Shown here one piece after another: positions 34,220-42,268 of a stretch of 64,000 nucleotides of DNA. The notes beneath the pieces were generated by a model. It was not told where the DNA came from. It did not search any database and was given only the letters and a program-made list of their open reading frames with translations. The translations under genes and the position numbers were made by a program. The stretch covers positions 806,001 through 870,000 of the forward strand of contig NZ_LLZC01000012.1 in assembly GCF_001461825.1 (NCBI RefSeq). The letters are read 5' to 3'. The DNA comes from Bacillus velezensis. GTDB lineage: Bacteria > Bacillota > Bacilli > Bacillales > Bacillaceae. The number at the start of each line of letters is the position of its first letter. The stretch's first letter is position 1.

Positions 34220-35637
34220 CAAACAAATGGTTTCAGCCAAAGCGTCATTGGAAGGAGATTGAATTGTGGAAAGATGTGCCGGAAGAAAAGTGGAATGATT
34301 GGCTGTGGCAGCTCACCCATACTGTAAGAACCGTCGATGACCTGAAAAAAGTCATTCATTTGACCGAAGAGGAAGAAGAAGGCGTCAGGATATCTGTAAA
34401 AACTATTCCCCTGAACATTACGCCTTATTATGCTTCTTTAATGGATCCCGATAACCCGAGATGTCCGATCCGCATGCAGTCCGTGCCGCTGTCAGAAGAA
34501 ATGCACAAAACGAAATATGACCTTGAAGATCCGCTGTTTGAAGATGAAGATTCACCGGTTCCCGGTCTTACGCACCGCTATCCCGACCGCGTTCTTTTTC
34601 TGGTGACAAATCAATGCTCGATGTATTGCCGATACTGCACCAGAAGGCGTTTTTCCGGACAGATCGGAATGGGGGTGCCGAAAAAACAGCTTGATGCGGC
34701 AATCGCTTACATCCGGGAAACGCCGGAAATCCGTGACTGCCTGATTTCCGGCGGAGACGGGCTTTTAATCAACGATCAGATTCTGGAATATATTTTGAAA
34801 AACCTGCGTGACATTCCCCACCTTGAAATTATCCGGATCGGAACGAGAGCACCCGTCGTATTTCCGCAGCGGATAACAGATAACCTTTGTCAGATTTTGA
34901 AAAAATATCATCCGGTCTGGCTGAACACTCATTTTAATACGAGCATCGAACTGACGGAAGAATCGGTTGCGGCGTGTGAAAAGCTCGTTAACGCAGGTGT
35001 TCCGGTCGGTAACCAGGCCGTTATTTTAGCAGGCATTAACGATTCGGTGCCGATTATGAAAAAACTCATGCATGATTTAGTGAAAATCCGCGTGCGTCCG
35101 TATTATATTTATCAATGTGATTTGTCAGAGGGAATCGGCCATTTCAGAGCGCCTGTGTCGAAAGGGCTGGAAATCATTGAAGGACTGAGGGGCCACACAA
35201 CGGGCTTTGCCGTGCCGACCTTTGTCGTCGACGCCCCGGGCGGAGGCGGTAAAATCGCCCTGCAGCCGAACTACTTGCTCTCCCAAAGTCCGGAGAAAGT
35301 TGTGATCAGAAACTTCGAAGGGGTGATTACATCTTATCCCGAGCCGGAAAACTATATCCCGAATCAAGCCGACGACTATTTTGAATCTGTTTTTCCGGGA
35401 ACGATGGCTAAACAAGAGCCGGTCGGACTGAGCGCCATTTTCGCGGACAAAGAGGTTTCGTTCACACCGGAAAATGTATCGAGGATCGACAGGAGGAAAA
35501 CGTTTACATCAAACCCTGATCATGAAACGCTGAAAGACCGCAGGGAAAAGAGAGATGAATTGAAAGAAAAGAAATTTATTGCACAGCAAAAGAAAGAGCA
35601 AAAAGCAGGATCGGAAGTCGGAGGTGAATCGCCGTGA
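34216..35637 (+). CDS. kamA: Lysine 2,3-aminomutase
   Basis: 473 residues. Radical-SAM, PLP-dependent enzyme that makes L-beta-lysine from lysine. The [4Fe-4S] motif CxxxCxxC is in NQCSMYCRYCTRRR (about residues 134-147). The PLP Lys is probably in DAPGGGGKIALQPNYLL, and the DxxDxxx zinc/Lys-binding region lies further on. It starts at TTG 34216 with AAGGAGG. The C-terminal 50 residues are highly charged. Confidence 0.95.
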   Translation: MTNKWFQPKRHWKEIELWKDVPEEKWNDWLWQLTHTVRTVDDLKKVIHLTEEEEEGVRISVKTIPLNITPYYASLMDPDNPRCPIRMQSVPLSEEMHKTKYDLEDPLFEDEDSPVPGLTHRYPDRVLFLVTNQCSMYCRYCTRRRFSGQIGMGVPKKQLDAAIAYIRETPEIRDCLISGGDGLLINDQILEYILKNLRDIPHLEIIRIGTRAPVVFPQRITDNLCQILKKYHPVWLNTHFNTSIELTEESVAACEKLVNAGVPVGNQAVILAGINDSVPIMKKLMHDLVKIRVRPYYIYQCDLSEGIGHFRAPVSKGLEIIEGLRGHTTGFAVPTFVVDAPGGGGKIALQPNYLLSQSPEKVVIRNFEGVITSYPEPENYIPNQADDYFESVFPGTMAKQEPVGLSAIFADKEVSFTPENVSRIDRRKTFTSNPDHETLKDRREKRDELKEKKFIAQQKKEQKAGSEVGGESP

Positions 35638-35912
35638 AGCCATGCGAGTGGTGCGGCAATCAGAAGGCGTCAGCTTGTCAGGCGGCTGTGTACTGGGAGC
35701 TTCCTGACGGTACGAGGGCCATAGAAATTACAGAAACACCTGCATTCGCCTGTTCCTCCTGCGGTATGACTTATCAGGAGGAAGCGGTCATAGCAGAAAT
35801 CGAAAATCAGCTCTTTTTAGTCAATGCAAAAAAATTACCGGAAACACTCACATATCAAGAGCTGATGGAGACAGAACGGATCTTGAAACGGAATTATTTT
35901 GACTTCTCCTAG
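35634..35912 (+). CDS. yokU: YokU, MqsA-type zinc-finger protein
   Basis: 92 residues, GTG start overlapping the kamA stop by four bases. Two CxxC pairs (CEWCGNQKASAC and FACSSCGMTY) form a zinc ribbon as in the N-terminus of MqsA/YgiT antitoxins. There is no helix-turn-helix part in this short form. It is the last gene of the yodT-yokU operon and may be an accessory or regulatory factor for it. Confidence 0.82.
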   Translation: MKPCEWCGNQKASACQAAVYWELPDGTRAIEITETPAFACSSCGMTYQEEAVIAEIENQLFLVNAKKLPETLTYQELMETERILKRNYFDFS

Positions 35913-35922
35913 TCTTCTTTTG

Positions 35923-35950
35923 TTGTAATTTCACACTTGAATTGTATAAT
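35923..35950 (+). promoter_or_regulatory. Sigma-A promoter of yozE
   Basis: -35 TTGTAA (35923-35928), 16-base spacer, -10 TATAAT (35945-35950). The leader to the ATG is about 30 bases. Confidence 0.7.
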
Positions 35951-35986
35951 AGTACAACAAAAGACAGTCATCAGGAGGGGAAACCC

Positions 35987-36211
35987 ATGAAATCCTTTTA
36001 TCACTATTTGATGAAATACAGGCATCCCAAACCGCAGGACGCAATCAGCCGGTTTGCGAATCAGGCATACGAAGATCACGGCTTTCCGAAAACGTCAAGC
36101 GATTATCACGAGCTCAGTTCTTATTTAGAACTGAGCGCCGACTATTTAGAAACGATGGCGACATTTGATGAAGCTTGGGAAAAATATGAGACCGAGGTGC
36201 ATCACGCCTGA
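35987..36211 (+). CDS. yozE: YozE, UPF0346 family
   Basis: 74 residues, the family's standard length. The sterile-alpha-motif-like YozE fold: FYHYLMKYRHPKPQDAISRF, ANQAYEDHGFPKTSSDYHEL, and an aromatic C-terminus (TFDEAWEKYE). The function is unknown. ATG 35987 behind AGGAGGGG. Confidence 0.9.
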   Translation: MKSFYHYLMKYRHPKPQDAISRFANQAYEDHGFPKTSSDYHELSSYLELSADYLETMATFDEAWEKYETEVHHA

Positions 36212-36212
36212 C

Positions 36213-36241
36213 GAAAAACCGCACATTGTGCGGTTTTTTTC
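36213..36241 (+). terminator. Terminator of yozE
   Basis: Stem AAAAACCGCAC / GTGCGGTTTTT with a short loop, then TTC. Confidence 0.88.
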
Positions 36242-36275
36242 TGTTGAAATCACTCGCTTATGAGGTGCCGTATGA

Positions 36276-36449
36276 TCAAATCCCGCAACGCCGTCCGTTT
36301 TGATCAGCACGTAAACAAATCTTCCTGACGGCACGTATCTTAAGGCAGTAGAATGTATAGCTGCAGAGTTCACCGGATCAGGCCTGCTGCCGGTGGGGTC
36401 CCGTGTAAGGAGCCTCTTTTCACGGAGAAATAATCAAACATTTAAATGA
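36276..36449 (+). pseudogene. Possible decayed coding fragment
   Basis: Frame reading SNPATPSVLIST, a TAA at 36312-36314, then TNLPDGTYLKAVECIAAEFT and a tail to a TGA at 36447. The reading looks protein-like (NLPDGTYLKAVEC) but has an in-frame stop and no start codon or ribosome binding site. I cannot name the family. It lies in a 700-base stretch with no sound gene between yozE and yodN. Confidence 0.3.
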
Positions 36450-36504
36450 AGTGATTAGGTAAGACTGATGAGCCACTGACGTTTGGACGGAAAAGGGATT
36501 TTAT

Positions 36505-36711
36505 GTGACAAGGTTGAAGCGGATTGAAGTTGTGCCTTCATTGAAAGCCGAAATGAGTTTGGTTCTTCATGATACACAAGCCATTGCAAATATGCAGCCG
36601 GAATGGGAGTTCCATACTCCTACGAATCTTGAACATCACGGCGGTGTGTCAACATGCCTTCGGGCCGGGTATTTTCCTTTGCGTCATAGAGAAAAAAACA
36701 AAAACTCATAA
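36505..36711 (+). CDS. Doubtful 68-codon open frame
   Basis: GTG start with a weak AAAGGGA upstream. The translation (LKRIEVVPSLKAEMSLVLHD, then EWEFHTPTNLEHHGG) has plausible amino-acid composition, but I recognise no family. It may be another piece of the decayed region rather than an active gene. Nothing else is visible up to yodN except a poor hairpin at 36803-36830. Confidence 0.3.
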   Translation: MTRLKRIEVVPSLKAEMSLVLHDTQAIANMQPEWEFHTPTNLEHHGGVSTCLRAGYFPLRHREKNKNS

Positions 36712-36939
36712 AAAATAGAAGCTTTTTGTCTCAGCATTGTTACTGCTCATTCGATCGAGAGCGGAATGTCATCGGACGCTTCTGTTTACGATAAGTGAAA
36801 AAACGCACAAGCATGTTGCGGTTTTTGACATTTTGAACAGGTGCAGAAATAGATATTTCCTGTGGTTTTCATGCCCATGCGAAATTATGGCGGCCGGCAT
36901 ACGATAGCGTATGACAGTCCGCGGCAAGGGGGAGACAGC

Positions 36940-37620
36940 ATGAAGCCAGATAAACCGAAATTTCAAGTGGGAGACATCGTGGTCGTCGTGATGTACGGAA
37001 CCGTCGGCACCATTACGAAGGTTCATCAAATTGATAAACATTATCTTTACGAAGTCAATCATAATGAAGTGCTTTATTTTGAATCGTCCATCCAGCTTTA
37101 TAAAGATTATGAGGGCGTGATCGTCGATATGGAGAAATTGGATATTGAATATGAATTTCTGATCGGCGACGTCGTATATGTAAAGGACTACGGAAAGGAA
37201 TTATTCCGTGTCATCGGCCACAGAACTGAAATATGGAGATATTTAGAGGATGGCTGGGAGGATATTATTTATGAGCTGACTCGGCTGAAAGACGGAGAGT
37301 GGCTTGAAACGGAGGAAGAGGATCTCACGCTGGTTCTGAGAAAATATGAAATGGATCAGTTTGTGCATCAGCTGCTGTTTGTCCACTATGTTGGGGAAGC
37401 ATCTCATGAGATCGGCGAGGATACCGTCGCGTCTGCTCTTCTTCAGTTTGAAGGCGATGCTGATGATCCCGATACCCTGCATGTGCTGGCGGTATCGATT
37501 GTAGATGAGCTGCTTGATATTTATAACGATTATAAGATTCTTTATCATTTGTTCGGTGACGAAGAATATAAAGATATGATGAATTTTGTGCTGGAAAGCC
37601 TGCGGGAGCATTTCAGCTAG
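36940..37620 (+). CDS. yodN: YodN, protein of unknown function
   Basis: 226 residues. The N-terminal half has repeated SH3-like or KOW-like strands (KFQVGDIVVVVMYGTVGTI, FLIGDVVYVKDYGKELFRVI), suggesting two small beta-barrels. The C-terminal half is helical and acidic (LLQFEGDADDPDTLHVLAVS). ATG 36940 follows AGGGGGAG; the open frame begins earlier without such a site. Function unknown. Confidence 0.75.
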   Translation: MKPDKPKFQVGDIVVVVMYGTVGTITKVHQIDKHYLYEVNHNEVLYFESSIQLYKDYEGVIVDMEKLDIEYEFLIGDVVYVKDYGKELFRVIGHRTEIWRYLEDGWEDIIYELTRLKDGEWLETEEEDLTLVLRKYEMDQFVHQLLFVHYVGEASHEIGEDTVASALLQFEGDADDPDTLHVLAVSIVDELLDIYNDYKILYHLFGDEEYKDMMNFVLESLREHFS

Positions 37621-37760
37621 CCGGCAAAAAAACGGACGGTGACATATAAAAACCAGGGCAGACAGCCGGCAAAGATTACAAACGACATTCCTTTCAGTAC
37701 TTTTTCCAATACGATATCAAATCCATCTCCGTCCAAAAAAGCCATCATTTTCGTCATCAT
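37617..37760 (-). CDS. 47-residue single-span membrane protein
   Basis: ATG 37758-37760 with GGAGGGAGAA upstream. The product has a short polar N-terminus (MMTKMMAFLDGDGFD) and one membrane span (SFVIFAGCLPWFLYVTVRFF). It converges on yodN and overlaps its last four bases. The good ribosome binding site and composition support a real gene. I do not recognise it by name. Confidence 0.6.
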   Translation of the reverse strand: MMTKMMAFLDGDGFDIVLEKVLKGMSFVIFAGCLPWFLYVTVRFFAG

Positions 37761-37877
37761 CTTTTCTCCCTCCGGGGCTTGTTTTTTAAAAGTATATGAG
37801 CGGACAAAACGTTTAGAACTTTCGGGTATAATTTGAACGGTTTTTTCATAAAACATAAAAAAGGAGGCGGTGTTTGC

Positions 37878-38051
37878 ATGAAAGAAATAGATCTTGTGAT
37901 TGACACAGAAGAAATAGCTGATTATTTTTACAGTCAGCTTGCTATGCGCGGGTACATACCGAGTGAAGAGGAAATCTTCGAAATAGCCGACATCACCTTT
38001 GATTATTTATTAGAAAAATGTATGATAGACGAAGAGCTTGATGAAGACTGA
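37878..38051 (+). CDS. yozD: YozD, small acidic protein
   Basis: 57 residues, ATG 37878 behind AAAAGGAGGCGG. Acidic and helical (KEIDLVIDTEEIADYFYSQL ... CMIDEELDED). Length and place match B. subtilis YozD. Function unknown. Confidence 0.78.
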   Translation: MKEIDLVIDTEEIADYFYSQLAMRGYIPSEEEIFEIADITFDYLLEKCMIDEELDED

Positions 38052-38060
38052 AACTGCGGA

Positions 38061-38091
38061 ACCGAAGTGAAAAAGCTTCGGTTTTTTCAAT
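38061..38091 (+). terminator. Terminator of yozD
   Basis: Stem AACCGAAG / CTTCGGTT with loop TGAAAAAG, then TTTTCAAT. Confidence 0.8.
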
Positions 38092-38124
38092 CGGCTCGGG
38101 AGAATGAAACATGGGGGGAAAACG

Positions 38125-38736
38125 TTGTACAAGCCAGCAAGTCTTTTCGCATTGTTTATTCTGCTCGCAGCAGCGATCCGGATAGAAGCCGTCCGGGCTT
38201 TTGATGAGCGTGTGATAGAAGCGGCTGTCAGGATCAGGGCTGCCTGGCTGAATGAATTGATGTTATGGATAACGGAGCTCGGCACGACCGCGGTGCTTTT
38301 ACCGCTTCTTCTTTTGACAGGCGCGGCTCTGTATATGTACAAAAAAACGCCGGATGTTGTTTTTTTGCCGCTTCTCTTTCTCATTGAACGGATTGTAAAC
38401 ATAAAAATAAAAGAATTGATTGAAAGAGCCAGACCCGCTTTTGAACCGCTCGTCCATGAAACCTCATACAGTTTTCCGAGCGGCCACTCCATGAATTCGG
38501 CAGTGATGTATCCCGTCATCGCTTACTTTTTGATTAAGCATGTTCCGTTTTTTACGAAAAGAAAACGGGCCGTCACCGTCTTTACCGGAGTTCTCGTCAT
38601 TCTGATCGGACTCAGCAGAATTTATTTAGGCGCGCATTTTCCGACGGATGTCCTTGCCGGATTCAGTCTCGGACTTTGCCTCGTTTCGCTTTTTGCGCTC
38701 TTTGACGAAAAGTATCATCCGTTTCGACAAAAATAG
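38125..38736 (+). CDS. yodM: PAP2-family membrane phosphatase YodM
   Basis: 203 residues, TTG start at 38125 behind GGGGGG (length then equals B. subtilis YodM; an ATG at 38104 is the alternative). Six membrane spans. The three phosphatase motifs are complete: KELIERARP, FPSGHSMNS and SRIYLGAHFPTD. This class dephosphorylates lipid phosphates; B. subtilis YodM has been reported to act on phosphatidylglycerophosphate or undecaprenyl pyrophosphate (substrate uncertain). Confidence 0.85.
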   Translation: MYKPASLFALFILLAAAIRIEAVRAFDERVIEAAVRIRAAWLNELMLWITELGTTAVLLPLLLLTGAALYMYKKTPDVVFLPLLFLIERIVNIKIKELIERARPAFEPLVHETSYSFPSGHSMNSAVMYPVIAYFLIKHVPFFTKRKRAVTVFTGVLVILIGLSRIYLGAHFPTDVLAGFSLGLCLVSLFALFDEKYHPFRQK

Positions 38737-38795
38737 AGACAGGAAAAATGAGAAAAAACGCTAATACTATTAAGAAATAAGAGGGAGGGATCTTG

Positions 38796-39116
38796 ATGCT
38801 GTTATCGCTGCCCGTGTTTAAAAAAAAGACTTGCGCCTATGATGTGACGATTTTTCAAACACCCCGCTACGGCGAGAAAAAGGGATACAGGGTCGTCTAT
38901 CGGACAGAGCTGGCCGCTGACAATCATCAAGACGCACTGGAAAGGGCATTTTCTGTTTTTAATGTGCCTGATACGGTCCCAAACGACTATCAAGCCAGAT
39001 TCATAGCGACCGGAGATGTCATACTCATAGACGAAGGAAGAAAAGGAAAGACCTATTACAGGCTTAACCCTGCGGGATGGAGCAAAATTAACCGGCTGCT
39101 CGTCCAGCCGAGGTAA
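38796..39116 (+). CDS. yodL: YodL, inhibitor-type small protein of unknown mechanism
   Basis: 106 residues from ATG 38796 (GAGGGAGGG upstream), the B. subtilis length. Mixed alpha/beta sequence: TCAYDVTIFQTPRYGEKKGY, FIATGDVILIDEGRKGKTYY, YRLNPAGWSKINRLL. In B. subtilis over-expressed YodL has been reported to disturb cell shape by acting on MreB-related functions. It is monocistronic with a terminator after it. Confidence 0.78.
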   Translation: MLLSLPVFKKKTCAYDVTIFQTPRYGEKKGYRVVYRTELAADNHQDALERAFSVFNVPDTVPNDYQARFIATGDVILIDEGRKGKTYYRLNPAGWSKINRLLVQPR

Positions 39117-39122
39117 GACGGG

Positions 39123-39155
39123 GCCGGCTGAATCTTCAGCCGGCTTCCGTATTGT
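39123..39155 (+). terminator. Terminator of yodL
   Basis: Stem GCCGGCTGAA / TTCAGCCGGC with loop TC, then a weak TTCCGTATTG tail. Confidence 0.65.
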
Positions 39156-39170
39156 CTGGGAAAGACAGTG

Positions 39171-39296
39171 TTAAGGCTTCCGTTTAGCGGCGGAATGCTC
39201 TTTTCCATGCGCTTCATCAGCTGCAATGACGTCTGAAACGGGCACATGATTGTTCTTTTTCTGGCCGGTCACCCGGTTGCGCTGTTTTTTGCCCAT
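39171..39296 (-). CDS. 41-residue basic hydrophilic protein
   Basis: ATG 39294-39296 behind AAAGGAGTG. The product starts MGKKQRNRVTGQKKNNH and ends SAAKRKP: strongly basic, no hydrophobic core, reminiscent of minor small acid-soluble spore proteins in composition, but I cannot assign a name. It lies between yodL and deoD on the other strand. The frame stays open upstream (see findings). Confidence 0.55.
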   Translation of the reverse strand: MGKKQRNRVTGQKKNNHVPVSDVIAADEAHGKEHSAAKRKP

Positions 39297-39369
39297 TATG
39301 TTCACTCCTTTTTCTTTAGGCTTGTCATCCCGCATATTCTGCCCAAGATCGCCCTGATCATGCTGATGA

Positions 39370-39398
39370 TTGTCTCTTACCGTTATTCAGTGTACAAT
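39370..39398 (+). promoter_or_regulatory. Sigma-A promoter of deoD
   Basis: -35 TTGTCT (39370-39375), 17-base spacer, -10 TACAAT (39393-39398), 34 bases ahead of the start codon. Confidence 0.7.
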
Positions 39399-39432
39399 GG
39401 GTGGGAGTTTGAATAGGCAGGAGGAAAAGGAA

Positions 39433-40131
39433 ATGAGTGTACATATAAACGCAGAAAAAGGCCAAATTGCGGATACAGTGCTTTTGCCGGGAGATCCGCT
39501 CCGAGCGAAATTTATTGCGGAAACTTATCTTGAAAATGTGGAATGCTATAATGAAGTCAGAGGAATGTACGGATTTACGGGTACATATAACGGCAAAAAA
39601 GTATCAGTCCAAGGCACAGGCATGGGTGTTCCGTCTATCTCTATTTATGTGAATGAACTGATTCAAAGCTATGATGTTCAAAACTTAATCAGAGTCGGCT
39701 CATGCGGAGCCATCCGTAATGACGTGAAGGTCCGTGACGTGATTTTGGCTATGACGTCTTCAACGGATTCACAGATGAACCGTGTCGCCTTCGGCAGTGT
39801 AGATTATGCTCCTTGCGCAGACTTCGAACTGCTTCATAAAGCGTACCAGGAAGCGCAAAAAAACAATCTTCCCGTAGCGGTCGGGAGCGTATTCACCGCC
39901 GATCAGTTTTACAATGAAGACTCCCAAATCGAAAAGCTTGCCAGATACGGCGTGCTCGGCGTAGAGATGGAAACGACTGCTTTATATACGCTTGCCGCTA
40001 AATACGGCAAAAAAGCGCTGTCTATCCTGACTGTAAGCGATCACGTATTAACGGGAGAAGAAACAACGGCAGAAGAGCGTCAAACGACTTTTCATGATAT
40101 GATTAAACTGGCGCTGCATACTGTATCGTAA
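39433..40131 (+). CDS. deoD: Purine nucleoside phosphorylase DeoD
   Basis: 232 residues. Hexameric trimeric-type PNP-I family enzyme that phosphorolyses (deoxy)adenosine and related nucleosides. Motifs: [10 protein letters not shown] (phosphate), [22 protein letters not shown] (ribose) and [13 protein letters not shown] (catalytic Asp). ATG 39433 behind AGGAGGAAAAGG. Confidence 0.95.
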   Translation: MSVHINAEKGQIADTVLLPGDPLRAKFIAETYLENVECYNEVRGMYGFTGTYNGKKVSVQGTGMGVPSISIYVNELIQSYDVQNLIRVGSCGAIRNDVKVRDVILAMTSSTDSQMNRVAFGSVDYAPCADFELLHKAYQEAQKNNLPVAVGSVFTADQFYNEDSQIEKLARYGVLGVEMETTALYTLAAKYGKKALSILTVSDHVLTGEETTAEERQTTFHDMIKLALHTVS

Positions 40132-40140
40132 ACTTGAGAT

Positions 40141-40176
40141 GAGGGTTATGCTGATTAAAGCAGCCCTCTTCTTTAT
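40141..40176 (+). terminator. Terminator of deoD
   Basis: Stem GAGGG..TATGCTG / AGCAGCCCTC with imperfect centre, then TTCTTTAT. Confidence 0.65.
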
Positions 40177-40214
40177 GCATCGCCCTGATTCAAAAAAAGA
40201 AAGGTAAGTGTAAA

Positions 40215-41033
40215 ATGAAGAAATCCACTAAATGGTTCTCGCTCGCTGCCGCTCTCAGCGTAACCGCAATCGTGGGAACCGGCTGCAGCATTTCAGGCGG
40301 CGACAGCCACAAGGACACAAAAACAGCAGCTGAAACAAAACAATCAGATGACACATCAAGCAAAAAAACAACGAAGACAGAAAACAGCGATTTTGTATTG
40401 GAGAGCAAATATTTTAATGATATTAAAGAAGTGAACGGGCTTGAGACCATTCAAAACCCGACAAATACACTTGCGCTCGTGAATAAGACATACACGCTGC
40501 CGGGAGATTATAAACCGAATGATCTCGTGATCCCGAAAGTCGAATTTTCTTTTACTGAGAAAATCGAGAAACGATATATCCGCAAACCTGCCGCCGATGC
40601 TTTGGCGGAACTATTCAGCGCCGGGAAAAAAGAAGGTTATGACCTGGTTGCCGTTTCAGGATACCGCTCTTATGACAGACAGAAAGTTATTTTCGATAAT
40701 GAAGTCAGTCTGAAAGGTGAAAAAAAGGCCAAAGAAGCCGTCGCATATCCGGGGCAAAGCGAACACCAGACGGGGCTTGCCATGGACATTTCCAGCAAAA
40801 GCAACGGATATGAGCTGAATGAAGCGTTCGGAAACACGGCGGACGGCAAATGGGTGAAAGACCATGCGTATGAATACGGCTTTATCATCCGCTATCCTAA
40901 AGGCAAAGAAAATGTCACAAAGTATGAGTATGAACCATGGCATTTACGCTATGTAGGCAAAAAAGCGGCAAAAGCCATCCATGACCATCAATTAACGCTT
41001 GAAGAATATTTTAATGAAGTAAAGAAAGTGTAA
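40215..41033 (+). CDS. yodJ: D-Ala-D-Ala / L,D-carboxypeptidase YodJ (lipoprotein)
   Basis: 272 residues. Signal peptide with lipobox (VGTGCSIS), then an Asp/Lys/Thr-rich linker and a VanY/LAS-family peptidase domain: ALAELFSAGKKEGYDLVAVS, SEHQTGLAMDI (zinc His and Asp) and YEPWHLRYVG (zinc His, catalytic Glu). It trims peptidoglycan stem peptides outside the membrane. ATG 40215 follows AAAGGTAAG. Confidence 0.9.
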   Translation: MKKSTKWFSLAAALSVTAIVGTGCSISGGDSHKDTKTAAETKQSDDTSSKKTTKTENSDFVLESKYFNDIKEVNGLETIQNPTNTLALVNKTYTLPGDYKPNDLVIPKVEFSFTEKIEKRYIRKPAADALAELFSAGKKEGYDLVAVSGYRSYDRQKVIFDNEVSLKGEKKAKEAVAYPGQSEHQTGLAMDISSKSNGYELNEAFGNTADGKWVKDHAYEYGFIIRYPKGKENVTKYEYEPWHLRYVGKKAAKAIHDHQLTLEEYFNEVKKV

Positions 41034-41038
41034 TGAGA

Positions 41039-41075
41039 AGAAGCCCGCTTGAAAAATAGAAAGCGGGCTTTCTTT
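41039..41075. terminator. Bidirectional terminator between yodJ and yodI
   Basis: Stem AAGCCCGCTT / AAGCGGGCTT with loop GAAAAATAGA, T-rich on both strands. Confidence 0.85.
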
Positions 41076-41076
41076 A

Positions 41077-41328
41077 TTACCAGAAGAGTAAACCTCCAAG
41101 CGCAAATCCGGTAATTAAACCAAGGCCGATACCGTAGGCTGCTCCCCAGCCTCCCCAGCCTCCCCAATAGCCGAACCCGTATCCTCTGTGACGGCCGCCG
41201 ACAGGGGCGATATACACTTTGCTATTAGTCACCCGTACGATTCTTCCGACGTGGACTCTGCCGTTTCGTTCTGTAATTCTTGCTACTTTTCCCTGGTGCT
41301 GCCGGCAAAGATGATAATAGTTTTGCAT
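41077..41328 (-). CDS. yodI: YodI, small Gly/Trp-rich protein
   Basis: 83 residues, the B. subtilis length. The N-terminus is basic (YHLCRQHQGKVARITERNGR), followed by SKVYIAPVGGRHRGYGFGYW and a C-terminal Gly/Trp-rich hydrophobic segment that could span or insert into a membrane (IGLGLITGFALGGLLF). It may be a spore-coat-type protein. ATG 41326-41328 behind AGGAGG. Confidence 0.78.
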   Translation of the reverse strand: MQNYYHLCRQHQGKVARITERNGRVHVGRIVRVTNSKVYIAPVGGRHRGYGFGYWGGWGGWGAAYGIGLGLITGFALGGLLFW

Positions 41329-41420
41329 CTTTTCTCCTCCTATCCAACCTATCTTTCTATGTCAGCTTATGATAGAGTGCGGTAAAAAGGTTGGACGAAA
41401 ATAGGAGGACAATCGCCGTT

Positions 41421-42122
41421 TTACTTGTAAGCGACAAAAGCGCAGTGTCCCATATATTCACGGTACGTCTGCATAAGCTCGTAATGAGCCGTCAGCGTAT
41501 CGTAGTGAACCGGCTGAATAACTGGCGATAAATCCATTTCTGTAGTCGGCTCCTGCGCATTGTTTTCATAGACAGCGGGAATGAAATCCGCTTTCTGAAA
41601 GCCTTGCTGAAGCAATCTCTGTTTCCATGCCGTTTCATCCTGCAATACGGTAAAACCGTAGAAGTCTTTTATCTGCGTGATGGCGTTTTCCGGCATGGGC
41701 TTTTGTAAAGCAGCTTCAATGCCGATCAGCATACCCCCGGGTTTAAGGACCCGCAGGATTTCAGACAGCGATGCATCAAGATTTGAAAAGGTGAGAACTG
41801 ATTCGGAAAGAACGGCGGAAAATTGATTTTCAGCAAACGGAAGCCGCTCAAGCTCCGCCAAATAGCCCGGAATGGTTAAGCCTTCAGCGGCAAATCGTTT
41901 TGCTGCTTTTTCAAGCATAAGGGGGTCCTTATCAACACAGGTGACGGGATACAGCAGGTGGCCGAGATAAGCGGCCGTCTGTCCCGTTCCGCAGCCGGCG
42001 TCAAGAATCGGTTCGCCAGGAGGAGGAGCCGCTTTTGTGAGAACGGTTTTGGAAAAAGCGAGTCCGCCGGGGTGAGCCCCTCCGACTCCGAATAAGGACA
42101 GCATATCTAAATATTTGCTCAA
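41421..42122 (-). CDS. yodH: SAM-dependent methyltransferase YodH
   Basis: 233 residues from TTG 42120-42122 behind AGGAGG, equal to the B. subtilis protein. Methyltransferase motif I ILDAGCGTGQTAAYLG, motif II VTCVDKDPLM, motif IV FAENQFSAVLSESVLTF and LRVLKPGGMLIGIE (motif VI). Methyltransferase_11 family; substrate unknown. It diverges from ctpA. Confidence 0.85.
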   Translation of the reverse strand: MSKYLDMLSLFGVGGAHPGGLAFSKTVLTKAAPPPGEPILDAGCGTGQTAAYLGHLLYPVTCVDKDPLMLEKAAKRFAAEGLTIPGYLAELERLPFAENQFSAVLSESVLTFSNLDASLSEILRVLKPGGMLIGIEAALQKPMPENAITQIKDFYGFTVLQDETAWKQRLLQQGFQKADFIPAVYENNAQEPTTEMDLSPVIQPVHYDTLTAHYELMQTYREYMGHCAFVAYK

Positions 42123-42268
42123 AGGCCGAATCCTCCTTTTTTCCTCAGCATATGTTGAGAGAAAAGCATAGGTTTGGGTAAACGGGAAAGAAGGGCGCCT
42201 CACGTTTGAAGTTGACGAATGAGCGTTCGTCTATGATAATAATGTAAGAATAAAAAGGTGGTGTTTTC

